The translations under genes and the position numbers were made by a program. 64,000 nt of DNA from assembly GCF_003049575.1 (NCBI RefSeq), contig NZ_PYWI01000016.1:1-64000 (forward strand). Direction: 5' to 3'. Shown piece after piece: positions 25,754-35,059 of the stretch. The stretch is from Lysinibacillus parviboronicapiens (GTDB taxonomy: Bacteria; Bacillota; Bacilli; Bacillales_A; Planococcaceae). Numbering within the stretch: the first letter of the stretch is position 1; every line of letters starts with the position of its first letter. A model generated the notes under the pieces. That model was not told the DNA's origin. It did no database searches and saw only the letters and a program-made list of their open reading frames with translations.

Positions 25754-26532
25754 TGACTGGCAACCTTCTTATCAACGTGGAAAATATGGGCATTCAATTT
25801 GGTGGTTTAAAGGCAGTACAGGGCGTTAATATGTACCTACATCAAGGTGAATTAGTTGGTCTTATAGGCCCCAATGGTGCTGGTAAAACGACGAGCTTCA
25901 ATATGCTAACTGGGGTGTATACGCCAACTGAAGGTACGATTACATTTGACGGTAAAAAGATAAACGGTCTTGCACCTTATCAAGTAACACAAAAAGGAAT
26001 CAGCCGTACGTTTCAAAATATCCGTCTATTTAAAGAACTATCTGTTTTAGATAATGTAAAAGTCGCGAACCATTCACTTGCCAAACACTCCATGTGGGCA
26101 TCGATTTTTCGTTTGCCAAGTCACTTTAAAGGGGAAGTGGAGATGGAACAGCAATCCTTTGAGTTCTTAAAGATCTTTGGTTTAGACATTTATAAAGATG
26201 AGCTTGCGAAAAACTTACCATATGGCATGCAACGTCGACTAGAAATTGCACGTGCATTAGCGGCAAATCCGAAGTTATTATTACTGGATGAGCCAGCGGC
26301 AGGGATGAACCCACAAGAAACACACGATTTAATGGAGTTAATTGCATTCATTCGTAAAGAGTTTGGTTTAACCATACTGCTAATCGAACATGATATGAGC
26401 TTAGTAATGGGGATTTGCGAACGTATTTACGTACTCGATCACGGTCAATTAATTGCAGATGGGACACCAGAGGAAATTCGCAACAATCCAAAGGTAATTG
26501 AAGCTTACCTAGGTGAGGAGGTTATCAGCTAA
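25753..26532 (+). CDS. livG: Branched-chain amino-acid ABC transporter ATP-binding protein LivG type
   Basis: A 259-residue ATPase: Walker A GPNGAGKTT, the LivG-type extended Q-loop region RTFQNIRLFKELSVLDNV, a signature-region LPYGMQRRLEIARALA (with YGMQR in place of SGGQ, normal for LivG), Walker B LLLLDEPAAGMNPQE and switch LIEHDM. Start and stop codons overlap those of livM and livF by one base each. Confidence 0.95.
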   Translation: MTGNLLINVENMGIQFGGLKAVQGVNMYLHQGELVGLIGPNGAGKTTSFNMLTGVYTPTEGTITFDGKKINGLAPYQVTQKGISRTFQNIRLFKELSVLDNVKVANHSLAKHSMWASIFRLPSHFKGEVEMEQQSFEFLKIFGLDIYKDELAKNLPYGMQRRLEIARALAANPKLLLLDEPAAGMNPQETHDLMELIAFIRKEFGLTILLIEHDMSLVMGICERIYVLDHGQLIADGTPEEIRNNPKVIEAYLGEEVIS

Positions 26533-27239
26533 TGCTAAAAGTACAAAATATTGATGTATTCTACGGAAACATCCAAGCATTAAAGGGCCTCTCTTTAGAA
26601 GTAAACGAGGGTGAGATTGTAACGTTAATCGGTGCAAACGGTGCTGGTAAAAGTACATTATTAAAAACATTGTCAGGCCTACTAAAACCAAAGGGCGGAA
26701 TTATCGAATATGAAGGCTTCTCGATTGCGGGGAAGGCTGCACAAACGATTGTAAAATCAGGTATTTCACATGTACCAGAAGGCCGTCGCGTATTCGCCAA
26801 TATGTCAGTAGAGGAAAATCTAGAGCTTGGCGCATACCTTCGTAATGATAAAGCGGGTATTAAAAAGGATATGAATCATGTATTTGAGCTTTTTCCTCGT
26901 CTTGAAGAACGTCGTAAGCAGCAATCAGGTACATTATCCGGTGGCGAGCAACAGATGCTTGCGATGGGCCGAGCTTTAATGGCAAAGCCGAAGTTACTTT
27001 TAATGGATGAACCTTCGATGGGTCTGGCGCCATTAATGGTGAAGAACATCTTCAATATTATTGAAAAGGTCAATAAAGAAGGTACAACAGTACTTCTTGT
27101 GGAGCAGAATGCAAATATGGCGCTATCAGTAGCGGACCGTGCATATGTACTTGAAACAGGTCGAATTGTTCTATCTGGTACAGCAAAAGAACTACAAGAA
27201 AGTGAGCAAGTAAAAGCAGCATATTTGGGTGGTCTGTAA
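26532..27239 (+). CDS. livF: Branched-chain amino-acid ABC transporter ATP-binding protein LivF type
   Basis: A 235-residue ATPase: Walker A GANGAGKSTLLKT, ISHVPEGRRVFANMSVEENL, signature LSGGEQQMLAMGRALMA, Walker B LLLMDEPSMGLAP, and LLVEQNANMALSVADRAYVL. All are LivF hallmarks. It pairs with LivG as the asymmetric motor and is the last gene before a strong terminator. Confidence 0.95.
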   Translation: MLKVQNIDVFYGNIQALKGLSLEVNEGEIVTLIGANGAGKSTLLKTLSGLLKPKGGIIEYEGFSIAGKAAQTIVKSGISHVPEGRRVFANMSVEENLELGAYLRNDKAGIKKDMNHVFELFPRLEERRKQQSGTLSGGEQQMLAMGRALMAKPKLLLMDEPSMGLAPLMVKNIFNIIEKVNKEGTTVLLVEQNANMALSVADRAYVLETGRIVLSGTAKELQESEQVKAAYLGGL

Positions 27240-27242
27240 TAG

Positions 27243-27290
27243 AAAAGGAGGTTTCTCGAATTCATTTGAGATACCTCCTTTCGTTTTTTG
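27243..27290 (+). terminator. Terminator of the liv operon
   Basis: AAAGGAGGTTTCTC and GAGATACCTCCTTT form a long stem with a central GAATTCATTT loop, followed by CGTTTTTT. Confidence 0.88.
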
Positions 27291-27406
27291 AAATGGCAAC
27301 GTGACGGATAGAACGGCGAAAATGATGAATAGAGTAGCTAAAACAACGGATAGCGCTAGCGCCTGACCTAAATTTTTTGGTAAGGTGGGAGAAAGGAGTG
27401 AGGTAT

Positions 27407-27904
27407 ATGCAGTATTCAGCACAATATTTTATTGATAAATTAAATTTAGCAGAGCATCCAGAGGGAGGTTACTATATTTCTTCATTTAGATCTGCTGAAG
27501 AAATGGCTGTAAGGGATGTAAAAAGACCAATTTATACGAGCATTTATTTTTTACTACGTTCACAGGATATATCCCATTTACATCGATTAAAATCAGATGA
27601 GCTTTGGTATTACCATGCTGGAAGTCCATTAACTGTCCATATGGTATACCCTGACGGTACATATGAAGCCAAAAAGCTAGGATTAAATATGGAGGCAGGG
27701 GAGGTACCACAAGTGGCTGTACCGAAAAACACAATTTTTGGCTCGTCTGTAGAGGATGCTAATACATTTAGTTTAGTAGGTTGTATGGTGGCTCCGGGCT
27801 TTGATTTTACAGATTTTGAATTGTTTACACAAGATGAGCTCCTTGCAGATTATCCGCAGCATGAAGCTGTCATTCGCAAAATGGCTTACAAGGCAATTAA
27901 ATAA
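27407..27904 (+). CDS. Cupin_5 (DUF985) family protein
   Basis: A 165-residue single-domain cupin. LAEHPEGGYYISSFRS at the N-terminus, SIYFLLRSQDISHLHRLKSD (with the metal-site histidines), ELWYYHAGSPLTVHMV and GCMVAPGFDFTDFEL are the cupin_5 signature segments. Function in bacteria is not defined; related folds include epimerases and dioxygenases. ATG 27407 has AAAGGAG upstream; ten further codons are possible but lack a site. It is monocistronic, with a terminator 2 nt after the stop. Confidence 0.85.
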   Translation: MQYSAQYFIDKLNLAEHPEGGYYISSFRSAEEMAVRDVKRPIYTSIYFLLRSQDISHLHRLKSDELWYYHAGSPLTVHMVYPDGTYEAKKLGLNMEAGEVPQVAVPKNTIFGSSVEDANTFSLVGCMVAPGFDFTDFELFTQDELLADYPQHEAVIRKMAYKAIK

Positions 27905-27905
27905 C

Positions 27906-27943
27906 AAAAAGCCGACTCGAAGTACTTTGAGTTGGCTTTTTGT
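27906..27943. terminator. Terminator after cupin gene
   Basis: AAAAAGCCGACTCGAAG and CTTTGAGTTGGCTTTTT form an extended stem flanked by A and T runs, so it may act in both directions. Confidence 0.88.
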
Positions 27944-28017
27944 TGCGCGTTAAACAAACTTAGCGTGAAAAGAATGTTGAAATTAACTGCTTTTTACTGA
28001 TTGAACGACCTTATGAA

Positions 28018-28737
28018 TTACCACAAAATTTCTTCTGGGTAGTTTGCATTAATTTGAATCTCGTGTAGTGCTTTTTTGGTCGTTTTCGCAGCTTCCATCA
28101 GCTGCGATTTGAGCGCTATATATTCATCGTCTTCAAGCATTAATCGAAGAGCGAAGGCTGCTAAATGAGCCTTGCGTTCCTCGGTATTCAAATCTATGTA
28201 TTCTAAATTCAGTATGTCTACATATTGTGTAGCGTAACGGAAAGTTAAAGGGCTTTTCGTATGAAGCATTCTTAAAAATACTAAATATTCATCATCCTCA
28301 AGCTCCTGCTCTAAGCACTCAGCAACGGTCGCTTGGAATTTACGAATAGTTGCAATATAAATATTCCACTCTGAAGAATCGATTACCTCCTGATGCAAGC
28401 GGATAAAATCATTTAAGGCAATGGCTGTAAAAATAAGCTCCGGCCAAAGCACCTCCGTTGCATAATAGACATTTTTATTTGGAAAAATGATTTCATGGTG
28501 AGTAAGGACACTTTTCGTAAGTCCATTACTAACAAATTCAAGCTGATGGTCGCCTTGTGCCGCATGGCGAAGATTGTAGCAAATACCAAGGATTCGCTGC
28601 CGCGCACCTTGGTAATCGTAATATCTATTTTCATCTCCAGTTACTTTATAAATCGCATTTATGAGTTGATCTAAATCCCAAAAGTCCCCACTAATCCGTG
28701 CTCCTGTCAGTTGTTCGGTACTTTGAATGGAAAGCAT
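28018..28737 (-). CDS. Conserved protein, DUF6904-like
   Basis: A 239-residue cytosolic, mostly helical protein. LTGARISGDFWDLDQLINAIY near the N-terminus and RQRILGICYNLRHAAQGDHQ resemble, from memory, a Bacillales family annotated as DUF6904. It has no catalytic motif, signal peptide or membrane segment. Function is unknown. AAGGGGGATAG precedes the ATG at 28737. Its start lies 22 bp after the rluF stop on the same strand, so it is probably cotranscribed with rluF. Confidence 0.65.
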   Translation of the reverse strand: MLSIQSTEQLTGARISGDFWDLDQLINAIYKVTGDENRYYDYQGARQRILGICYNLRHAAQGDHQLEFVSNGLTKSVLTHHEIIFPNKNVYYATEVLWPELIFTAIALNDFIRLHQEVIDSSEWNIYIATIRKFQATVAECLEQELEDDEYLVFLRMLHTKSPLTFRYATQYVDILNLEYIDLNTEERKAHLAAFALRLMLEDDEYIALKSQLMEAAKTTKKALHEIQINANYPEEILW

Positions 28738-28759
28738 AGCTCTATCCCCCTTAACTGCT

Positions 28760-29461
28760 TTATTTCGGTGTGTAATTAAGTAGTTTGAATAGTTCTGTTC
28801 GTTCTTTGTCAGTTAAATCACGCCACTGTCCAATCTTTAGATTACCGAGCTTAATATTCATAATACGAATACGTTGTAGCCTTTTGACAGAGTAGCCAAG
28901 TGTGGAACACATACGGCGAATTTGGCGATTTAAACCTTGCTCTAAAATAATTTTAAATACTTTATCGGAAATTTTTTCAACATCGCAAGGTAGAGTGGTT
29001 GTATCTAAAATATCAACACCTGCCCCCATTTTCGTGATAAATTGCTCTGTAATCGGCTTATCGACTTGAACAATATATTCTTTTTCGTGATGGTTTTCTG
29101 CACGTAATATTTTGTTTACAACATCACCATCATTTGTCAGCAATAATAATCCCTCGGATTCTTTATCGAGACGCCCAATATGAAAAATGCGCAAAGGGTG
29201 ATTAACAAAGTCAACGACATTTCCTTTTATATGTTGCTCAGTTGTACTTGTAATGCCCACTGGTTTGTTTAACACAATATATACCAGTTGTTCTTCTTTC
29301 TTTACCTCTTTGCCGTCTACACAAACTAGATCACCTGCTTCGACTTGACTTCCAACTGTTGCAAGCTCCCCGTTAATGGTTACCTTACCTTCCTCTACCC
29401 ATTTATCAGCACCGCGTCGTGATACAATACCAGTTTCACTCAAATATTTATTAATACGCAT
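28760..29461 (-). CDS. rluF: 23S rRNA pseudouridine synthase, RluF type
   Basis: A 233-residue RsuA/RluB/E/F-family enzyme. Residues 1-50 are an S4 RNA-binding domain ([20 protein letters not shown]); the catalytic aspartate is in [16 protein letters not shown], preceded by [11 protein letters not shown]. The C-terminal [20 protein letters not shown] is the family motif. RluF in E. coli modifies U2604 of 23S rRNA; the target here is inferred by similarity. TAGGAGAA precedes the ATG. First gene of a likely two-gene unit with the DUF6904-like gene. Confidence 0.88.
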   Translation of the reverse strand: MRINKYLSETGIVSRRGADKWVEEGKVTINGELATVGSQVEAGDLVCVDGKEVKKEEQLVYIVLNKPVGITSTTEQHIKGNVVDFVNHPLRIFHIGRLDKESEGLLLLTNDGDVVNKILRAENHHEKEYIVQVDKPITEQFITKMGAGVDILDTTTLPCDVEKISDKVFKIILEQGLNRQIRRMCSTLGYSVKRLQRIRIMNIKLGNLKIGQWRDLTDKERTELFKLLNYTPK

Positions 29462-29704
29462 ACAGTTCTCCTATACATTAATATTACTTTAAGTATACAT
29501 TATCGTTAGATACACCGTGAATTCTAGATGCTTTTCTAGCAAAAATAATTTCATTGGAAAATATTTTATAAAAAGTTGAAATTATTTTTCTTTTCTGACA
29601 GTATATTGTGTAAGAGGGTTTCTATGAAAATATCGTTATTTCGATATAAAATAGCGATTTTTATAGATATTTTCTCATTATTTTGTGTAAAGGGGAGAAG
29701 TAAA

Positions 29705-31225
29705 ATGGTTTATGCATTTCCAAACACTGAAGGATCGGTAGTTCAATTCAAGGAAAAATATGATAATTACATTGGTGGAGAATGGACACCCCCGGTGAAA
29801 GGCCAATACTTTGATAATGTTACTCCTGTTACTGGACAAGTTTTTACACAAGCAGCGCGTTCAACTGCTGAGGATATTGAACATGCACTTGATGCAGCAC
29901 ATGCGGCAAAAGATGCATGGGGCCAAACATCTGCAACAGAGCGTGCAAACATTTTACTTAAAATAGCGGACCGCATTGAACAAAACTTAGAAAAATTAGC
30001 CGTTGCCGAAACATGGGATAACGGAAAAGCGGTACGTGAAACATTGAATGCAGATATCCCTCTAGCAATTGATCATTTCCGTTATTTCGCGGGAGCTTTA
30101 CGGGCACAAGAAGGCTCGTTAAGTCAAATTGATAATGATACAGTTGCTTATCACTTCCATGAGCCAATTGGGGTAGTCGGTCAAATTATCCCTTGGAACT
30201 TCCCGTTACTAATGGCTGTGTGGAAGCTAGCACCAGCACTTGCTGCCGGAAACTGTGTAGTGTTAAAGCCAGCTGAGCAAACACCAGCTTCTATTATGGT
30301 ATTAGTTGAACTAATTGGTGATTTATTGCCACCAGGTGTACTAAATGTTGTGAATGGTTTTGGTTTAGAAGCAGGGAAACCACTTGCATCCAATCCACGT
30401 ATTGGCAAAATTGCCTTTACAGGTGAAACAACAACAGGTCGTTTAATTATGCAATATGCTTCACAAAACCTTATTCCCGTTACGTTAGAATTGGGCGGAA
30501 AATCACCAAATATTTTCTTCGAAGATATTATGGATGAAGATGATGCCTTTTTAGATAAAGCAGTGGAAGGCTTTGTATTATTTGCTCTTAACCAAGGAGA
30601 AGTATGTACATGTCCTTCCCGTGCATTAATTCAAGAATCAATTTACGATAAGTTTATGGAACGTGTACTACACCGAGTAGAGGCCATTAAAGTTGGAAAC
30701 CCACTGGACCCGAATACGATGATGGGTGCACAGGCTTCAAGTGAGCAAATGGAAAAAATCCTTTCTTATTTAGATATTGGTAAACAGGAGGGCGCTGAGT
30801 GTCTGATTGGCGGTGAGAAAAATAAAGTAGGTGAAGGCTTTGAAAATGGCTACTACGTTAAGCCAACTGTCTTCAAAGGACATAACAAAATGCGTATTTT
30901 CCAAGAGGAGATCTTTGGGCCAGTTGTTGCAGTAACAACATTTAAAACCAAAGAAGAAGCGTTAGAAATTGCAAACGACACATTATACGGTTTAGGATCT
31001 GGTATTTGGACACGTGATATGAATACTGCATATCGTTTCGGTCGAGGTATTCAAGCAGGACGTGTTTGGACAAACTGCTACCATGCCTACCCAGCACATG
31101 CTGCATTCGGTGGCTACAAAATGTCAGGTATCGGTCGTGAAACACATAAGATGATGCTATCACATTACCAACAAACGAAAAACTTATTAGTTAGCTACAG
31201 CGAAAACAAACTAGGTTTCTTCTAA
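29705..31225 (+). CDS. Aldehyde dehydrogenase (acetaldehyde/ExaC-AldA type)
   Basis: A 506-residue NAD(P)+-dependent enzyme. The catalytic pair is visible: the glutamate in [16 protein letters not shown] and the cysteine in [16 protein letters not shown]. Cofactor-site segments [20 protein letters not shown] and [12 protein letters not shown] are intact. The CxC pattern and the partner DUF779 gene 21 bp downstream are typical of the AldA/ExaC acetaldehyde dehydrogenase group. ATG 29705 has AAAGGGGAG upstream; 43 additional in-frame codons are AT-rich leader without a site. The leader holds the dyad ATATCG-N6-CGATAT at 29630-29647. Confidence 0.93.
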   Translation: MVYAFPNTEGSVVQFKEKYDNYIGGEWTPPVKGQYFDNVTPVTGQVFTQAARSTAEDIEHALDAAHAAKDAWGQTSATERANILLKIADRIEQNLEKLAVAETWDNGKAVRETLNADIPLAIDHFRYFAGALRAQEGSLSQIDNDTVAYHFHEPIGVVGQIIPWNFPLLMAVWKLAPALAAGNCVVLKPAEQTPASIMVLVELIGDLLPPGVLNVVNGFGLEAGKPLASNPRIGKIAFTGETTTGRLIMQYASQNLIPVTLELGGKSPNIFFEDIMDEDDAFLDKAVEGFVLFALNQGEVCTCPSRALIQESIYDKFMERVLHRVEAIKVGNPLDPNTMMGAQASSEQMEKILSYLDIGKQEGAECLIGGEKNKVGEGFENGYYVKPTVFKGHNKMRIFQEEIFGPVVAVTTFKTKEEALEIANDTLYGLGSGIWTRDMNTAYRFGRGIQAGRVWTNCYHAYPAHAAFGGYKMSGIGRETHKMMLSHYQQTKNLLVSYSENKLGFF

Positions 31226-31246
31226 TCAGTAAGGAGGTGCGAAGGC

Positions 31247-31609
31247 GTGGTTGAACGTGTATTGGCAACAGAAGAAGCGCTAGCACTAATCGAATTATTG
31301 ACAGAAAAACATGGACCGGTTATGTTTCATCAGTCAGGTGGCTGCTGTGATGGGTCCTCTCCAATGTGTTATCCGGAGGGAGACCTAATACTGGGTGACC
31401 AAGATGTATGTCTCGGTGAGATTGGTGGTGTGCCATTTTATATGCATAAGAACCAATATGATTATTGGAAGCACACACAAATTATTTTAGACGTTGTAGA
31501 CGGTAGAGGTGGTATGTTCTCACTTGAAGGCGTTGAAGGTAAACGGTTTTTAACAAGATCAAGGGCTTTTTCCACAGCAGAGTTAAAAGAATTGGGCTTG
31601 ATTCAGTAA
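31247..31609 (+). CDS. DUF779 protein paired with aldehyde dehydrogenase
   Basis: A 120-residue cytosolic protein with the cysteine-rich motif MFHQSGGCCDGSSPMCYPEG (residues about 26-45), diagnostic of DUF779 (PF05610). The family is repeatedly found next to AldA/ExaC-type aldehyde dehydrogenases; an accessory or metal-binding role is supposed but not shown here. It starts with GTG, with AAGGAGGTG 7 nt upstream, and is 21 bp after the dehydrogenase stop, so the two are cotranscribed. Confidence 0.88.
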   Translation: MVERVLATEEALALIELLTEKHGPVMFHQSGGCCDGSSPMCYPEGDLILGDQDVCLGEIGGVPFYMHKNQYDYWKHTQIILDVVDGRGGMFSLEGVEGKRFLTRSRAFSTAELKELGLIQ

Positions 31610-31670
31610 TGTTTCACAAGCGTTTTATTGTACAGGAAGTAGTACGTTAAGGTGTAATAGTCTGAAAATT

Positions 31671-31712
31671 AAAAAACAGCGAAAAAACCATTGAAGTTTT
31701 TCGCTGTTTTTC
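31671..31712. terminator. Bidirectional terminator
   Basis: AAAAACAGCGAAAAA pairs with TTTTTCGCTGTTTTT. T-runs exist on both strands. It ends the aldehyde dehydrogenase-DUF779 unit on the plus strand and the small ORF at 31845-31717 on the minus strand. Confidence 0.9.
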
Positions 31713-31716
31713 TATG

Positions 31717-31845
31717 CTAATTTTTCTGAAAGAGTTTATGTAAATTAATATTATTTTGAGAGTTACGTAATAGTAAAAAAAGCTGTATTCGATCTTGTAA
31801 GGTTTCAGTGAATAACGATTTTTTAGTCGTCCGTTCAATCATCAT
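31717..31845 (-). CDS. Putative small protein of 42 residues
   Basis: A short reading frame, MMIERTTKKSLFTETLQDRI then QLFLLLRNSQNNINLHKLFQ-KN, with GGGGG just upstream of two adjacent ATGs (31845 and 31842; the second has the better spacing). The middle forms a plausible amphipathic helix. The stop at 31717 is only 5 nt from a strong terminator with a minus-strand T-run. It is not a known family to me. The combination of ribosome-binding site, stop and terminator makes expression plausible; a leader-RNA function is an alternative. Confidence 0.5.
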   Translation of the reverse strand: MMIERTTKKSLFTETLQDRIQLFLLLRNSQNNINLHKLFQKN

Positions 31846-31998
31846 AATCCCCCATTAAATATTGATTTATTTTTATTAAACCATATAAAACCTAGTCACA
31901 TACATTAATTTAAGTTTACTTTTTATGTTAATTGTTACAAAATGATTGAATCTTTTCGACAAAATATTACGTAAATAGTAAAAAGGAGCGTGTGAAAG

Positions 31999-32967
31999 AT
32001 GGATATTGTTATAATTGAAAACCAATTTACACAAACGGTGGAGGACATAGCGAAGGTTGCTGGCTGGTCAGTTGATCGAAAAATCGTATTAGCTATTGCC
32101 AGTACATATGTAGCGACAGGCAAAACCTTTGACGCGCTAAAATATAAAGAAGTGTTACAAGAGATAAAGAAGCAAACGTCTTGGATGTCTCCACTAAGAA
32201 CGACCATAGGGTACAGTATAGCTGCTAACATAATGGAACAGGATGATATCGAGCAAGCGGTAAAAAATATACTTGTAAACGAAAAAATATTAAAAGAAGC
32301 AAAATTTAAAAGCGGGAATTTTAATTTTATAGGTGCTCAGTTTCTAACAAAAATCGAAAGTGAGAAAAAAGCCCACGCACAAACAGCACGTGCATTGTAT
32401 GAAGCGATTCGCAAACATCATCGATTTTTAACCTCTTTTGATGATATTCCCTATGCAGTATTATTAAGTAACCCAACAGATGACGTTGTCCTACGTGCTG
32501 AAACAATGAATCGTTATTATAAAGAGTTACGCACGTATTATTTCAATGCAGGCAATGAATTACAATGGCTATCACAGGTACTGACGTTTTTATCTCCACA
32601 ATATGATAATAACCTTGTGCCAAGTGTTGGTACTATTCGTGACACATTAAAAAAACAAGATGTAAAAGTAAAAACAATGCACTATCCATTATTGGGATTC
32701 TTAGCAATTCTTCAAGTGAATAATGCGCAAATACTGCAAATTACGGATTTGTACCATGAATTAAAGGGTATGAAATTATTAAAATGGCATCGTGAATTTG
32801 TGCTGTTTATGGCAATACAAATTGCTATTTTTGATATGGCGAAAGTGCAACAATCATTATCAATGTCCATCATGGCATCTATCGAGTTATTAATACAAGC
32901 GCAGCAGGCTGCAATGATGGCGGCAGTTACGGCTGCTGCTGTGGCATCAAATTCGGGCTCTTCGTGA
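31999..32967 (+). CDS. DUF4003-family protein
   Basis: A 322-residue, mostly helical cytosolic protein. Segments such as LRTTIGYSIAANIMEQDD, FRSGN-like FKSGNFNFIGAQFLTKI and AETMNRYYKELRTYYFNAGN resemble DUF4003 proteins of Bacillales. A short Ala/Met-rich tail (AQQAAMMAAVTAAAVASNSG) ends the protein. Function is unknown. AAAAGGAG lies 11 nt before the ATG. It is 42 bp upstream of an aldehyde dehydrogenase on the same strand and may be cotranscribed with it. Confidence 0.7.
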   Translation: MDIVIIENQFTQTVEDIAKVAGWSVDRKIVLAIASTYVATGKTFDALKYKEVLQEIKKQTSWMSPLRTTIGYSIAANIMEQDDIEQAVKNILVNEKILKEAKFKSGNFNFIGAQFLTKIESEKKAHAQTARALYEAIRKHHRFLTSFDDIPYAVLLSNPTDDVVLRAETMNRYYKELRTYYFNAGNELQWLSQVLTFLSPQYDNNLVPSVGTIRDTLKKQDVKVKTMHYPLLGFLAILQVNNAQILQITDLYHELKGMKLLKWHREFVLFMAIQIAIFDMAKVQQSLSMSIMASIELLIQAQQAAMMAAVTAAAVASNSGSS

Positions 32968-33009
32968 TAAACTAATGAAGAAAATTATTTTTCGGAGGTG
33001 CTTTTGAAG

Positions 33010-34437
33010 ATGAAGGAAACAATGCTTTGGATAAATGGCCAGTGGCAAGACACAAAGGAATCATATGATTTAAAATCACCCTATAGCGGTGAGGTGATTG
33101 CAAAGATTGCAAAGGCATCCGTTCAAGATGTTGAACGAGCAATAGAAGGTGCACAGGACGCATTTCTATCGTTCAGGAAAACAACAGCCTATGAACGTGC
33201 CGAAATTTTATATAAAGTGGTCGACATTATGCGACATCGTCAAGAAGAATTAGCGGAGATTTTAGCGCAAGAGGCGGGAAAACCTTTATCGGCAAGCTCA
33301 GCTGAAATTGACCGTACAATAGCGACATATCAATTCGCCGCTGAGGGAGCAAAGCAAACAATGGGTGAAACTGTGCCTATGGATGCTGCCCCAGGGGCTG
33401 GAGACCGCATTGGCTGGACTAAGCGTGAGCCACTTGGTGTGATTTCTGCTATTACACCTTTTAATTTTCCATTTAACTTAGTAGCACATAAATTAGGTCC
33501 AGCTTTTGCAGTAGGTAATACAGTGGTGTTAAAGCCCGCAACCCAAACGCCGTTAAGTGCAATCGTGATGGCGGAAATTTTTCAAGAAGCAGGTCTACCA
33601 GCGGGTGCACTACAAATTGTTACTGGTAGTGGAGGAGAGTTAAGTGATACCCTCGTGACACATCCGTTTGTTAAGAAGGTGACATTCACTGGAAGTGGCA
33701 AGGTTGGACTGAGCATAAAAGAAAAAGTAGGATTGCGCAAAGTAACATTAGAGCTTGGCTCCAATGCTGCAGTTATTGTCGAGCCGTCGACACCAATAGA
33801 TAAAATTATAAAGCGGTGTGTCAGCGGCGCGTTTAGCTTTGCTGGACAGGTTTGTATTTCATTGCAGCGCATATATGTTCATGCCTCGATTATTGATGAA
33901 TTTACGACTGCATTTGTAAAAGAAACTGAAAAATTAATCGTAGGTGATCCACTCAATAAAAATACAGATGTCAGTGCCATGATAAATCCTGGTGAGGTAC
34001 AACGTATTCGAGAGTGGATTGAGGAAGCAAAGGCGCAAGGAGCTATCATAGCCACAGGTGGAACATTCACAGAACGCACATTAACACCAACCGTTATGAC
34101 GCATGTGACCGCTGATATGAAGATAGTTTGCCAGGAAACATTCGCACCAATCGTCTCAATTGTTTCATATGAAACATTAGACGACGCTATTCGACTAGTG
34201 AATGAGTCGGAACTTGGCTTAAATGCAGGAATATATACGAATGTACTGCCTGATGCATTACGTGCAGCGGATGAATTACAAGCAGGAGCTATTATTATTA
34301 ACGATATTCCAACTTTCAGAGTTGATAATATGCCATATGGTGGCGTGAAAATGAGTGGTTATGGCCGCGAAGGTATTAAATGGGCAATTGAAGAAATGAC
34401 AGATATGAAGTTTATTGCCATGAAAAAATCATTCTAG
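33010..34437 (+). CDS. Aldehyde dehydrogenase-family protein (lactaldehyde/GapN-like)
   Basis: A 475-residue NAD(P)+-dependent dehydrogenase. The catalytic glutamate is in KVTLELGSNAAVIVEP and the cysteine in SFAGQVCISLQRIYVH. The nucleotide site shows ISAITPFNFPFNLVAHKLGP and VTFTGSGKVGLSI. The AGQVCIS context is that of lactaldehyde, sulfolactaldehyde or non-phosphorylating GAPDH-like members, distinct from the enzyme at 29705. ATG 33010 has GGAGGTG 9 nt upstream; TTG 33004 is an alternative start. The physiological aldehyde is unknown. Confidence 0.9.
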   Translation: MKETMLWINGQWQDTKESYDLKSPYSGEVIAKIAKASVQDVERAIEGAQDAFLSFRKTTAYERAEILYKVVDIMRHRQEELAEILAQEAGKPLSASSAEIDRTIATYQFAAEGAKQTMGETVPMDAAPGAGDRIGWTKREPLGVISAITPFNFPFNLVAHKLGPAFAVGNTVVLKPATQTPLSAIVMAEIFQEAGLPAGALQIVTGSGGELSDTLVTHPFVKKVTFTGSGKVGLSIKEKVGLRKVTLELGSNAAVIVEPSTPIDKIIKRCVSGAFSFAGQVCISLQRIYVHASIIDEFTTAFVKETEKLIVGDPLNKNTDVSAMINPGEVQRIREWIEEAKAQGAIIATGGTFTERTLTPTVMTHVTADMKIVCQETFAPIVSIVSYETLDDAIRLVNESELGLNAGIYTNVLPDALRAADELQAGAIIINDIPTFRVDNMPYGGVKMSGYGREGIKWAIEEMTDMKFIAMKKSF

Positions 34438-34504
34438 TTTGCATCAAATCTTGTTGTACGATACGATGACGGAAGAACATACATGAAGGGAAGTTACTAG
34501 AACT

Positions 34505-34984
34505 ATGACAAACAACGCTGTTCCGATGAGCCAATCACGTACGGTTCAAACGCGTCTCGTATTACCGCCTGATACAAATAATCACAATTCCATTTTTGGT
34601 GGGAGAGTGTTAGCTTATATTGATGAAATTGCTGCAATTACAGCGATGAAACATGCAAAAGGGCATGTTGTAACAGCCTCTATTGATTCGGTTGATTTTT
34701 TATCTTCAGCTCATGTAGGTGATATTTTAGAAATTGAAAGCATTGTTTCTTCTACGGGGCGTTCTTCCATGGAGGTTTATGTGCGGGTGATTTCACGTAA
34801 TATTGAAACAGGTGAAGAGAAGCTAACGACGGAATCTTTCGTGACAATGGTAGCAGTAGATGAAAAAGGTAAACCCAAGGCTATTCCGGCCATTATTCCA
34901 GAAACTGATGCAGAAAAACGTCTGTTTGAAACAGGCCCTGCACGACGGGAACACCGTAAGCAAAAGCGTGCTTTAGCACATTAA
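34505..34984 (+). CDS. Acyl-CoA thioesterase, hotdog fold (YkhA-like)
   Basis: A 159-residue single hotdog-domain enzyme that hydrolyses acyl-CoA. Family motifs: NNHNSIFGGRVLAYIDEIAA (with the catalytic Asn/Asp region, about residues 23-42), VTASIDSVDFLSSAHVGDIL, and a tail rich in Arg/Lys. It resembles B. subtilis YkhA and mammalian cytosolic thioesterase halves; members usually form hexamers. GAAGGGAAG lies about 11 nt upstream of the ATG. Closed by its own terminator. Confidence 0.9.
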   Translation: MTNNAVPMSQSRTVQTRLVLPPDTNNHNSIFGGRVLAYIDEIAAITAMKHAKGHVVTASIDSVDFLSSAHVGDILEIESIVSSTGRSSMEVYVRVISRNIETGEEKLTTESFVTMVAVDEKGKPKAIPAIIPETDAEKRLFETGPARREHRKQKRALAH

Positions 34985-34990
34985 AACAAG

Positions 34991-35030
34991 AGGGAAATTG
35001 ACACATGGAGGTCAATTTCCCTTTATTTTT
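34991..35030. terminator. Terminator between convergent thioesterase and hemAT genes
   Basis: AGGGAAATTGAC (34991-35002) pairs perfectly with GTCAATTTCCCT (35011-35022), with TTATTTTTG beyond. Confidence 0.9.
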
Positions 35031-35059
35031 GTAGTAGAGCATTTTAGGTTTAGAAGGGA

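Noticed and set aside
26126-26375. Antisense frames within livG
   Set aside because: They overlap Walker B and signature regions of livG in reverse and have no start signals.
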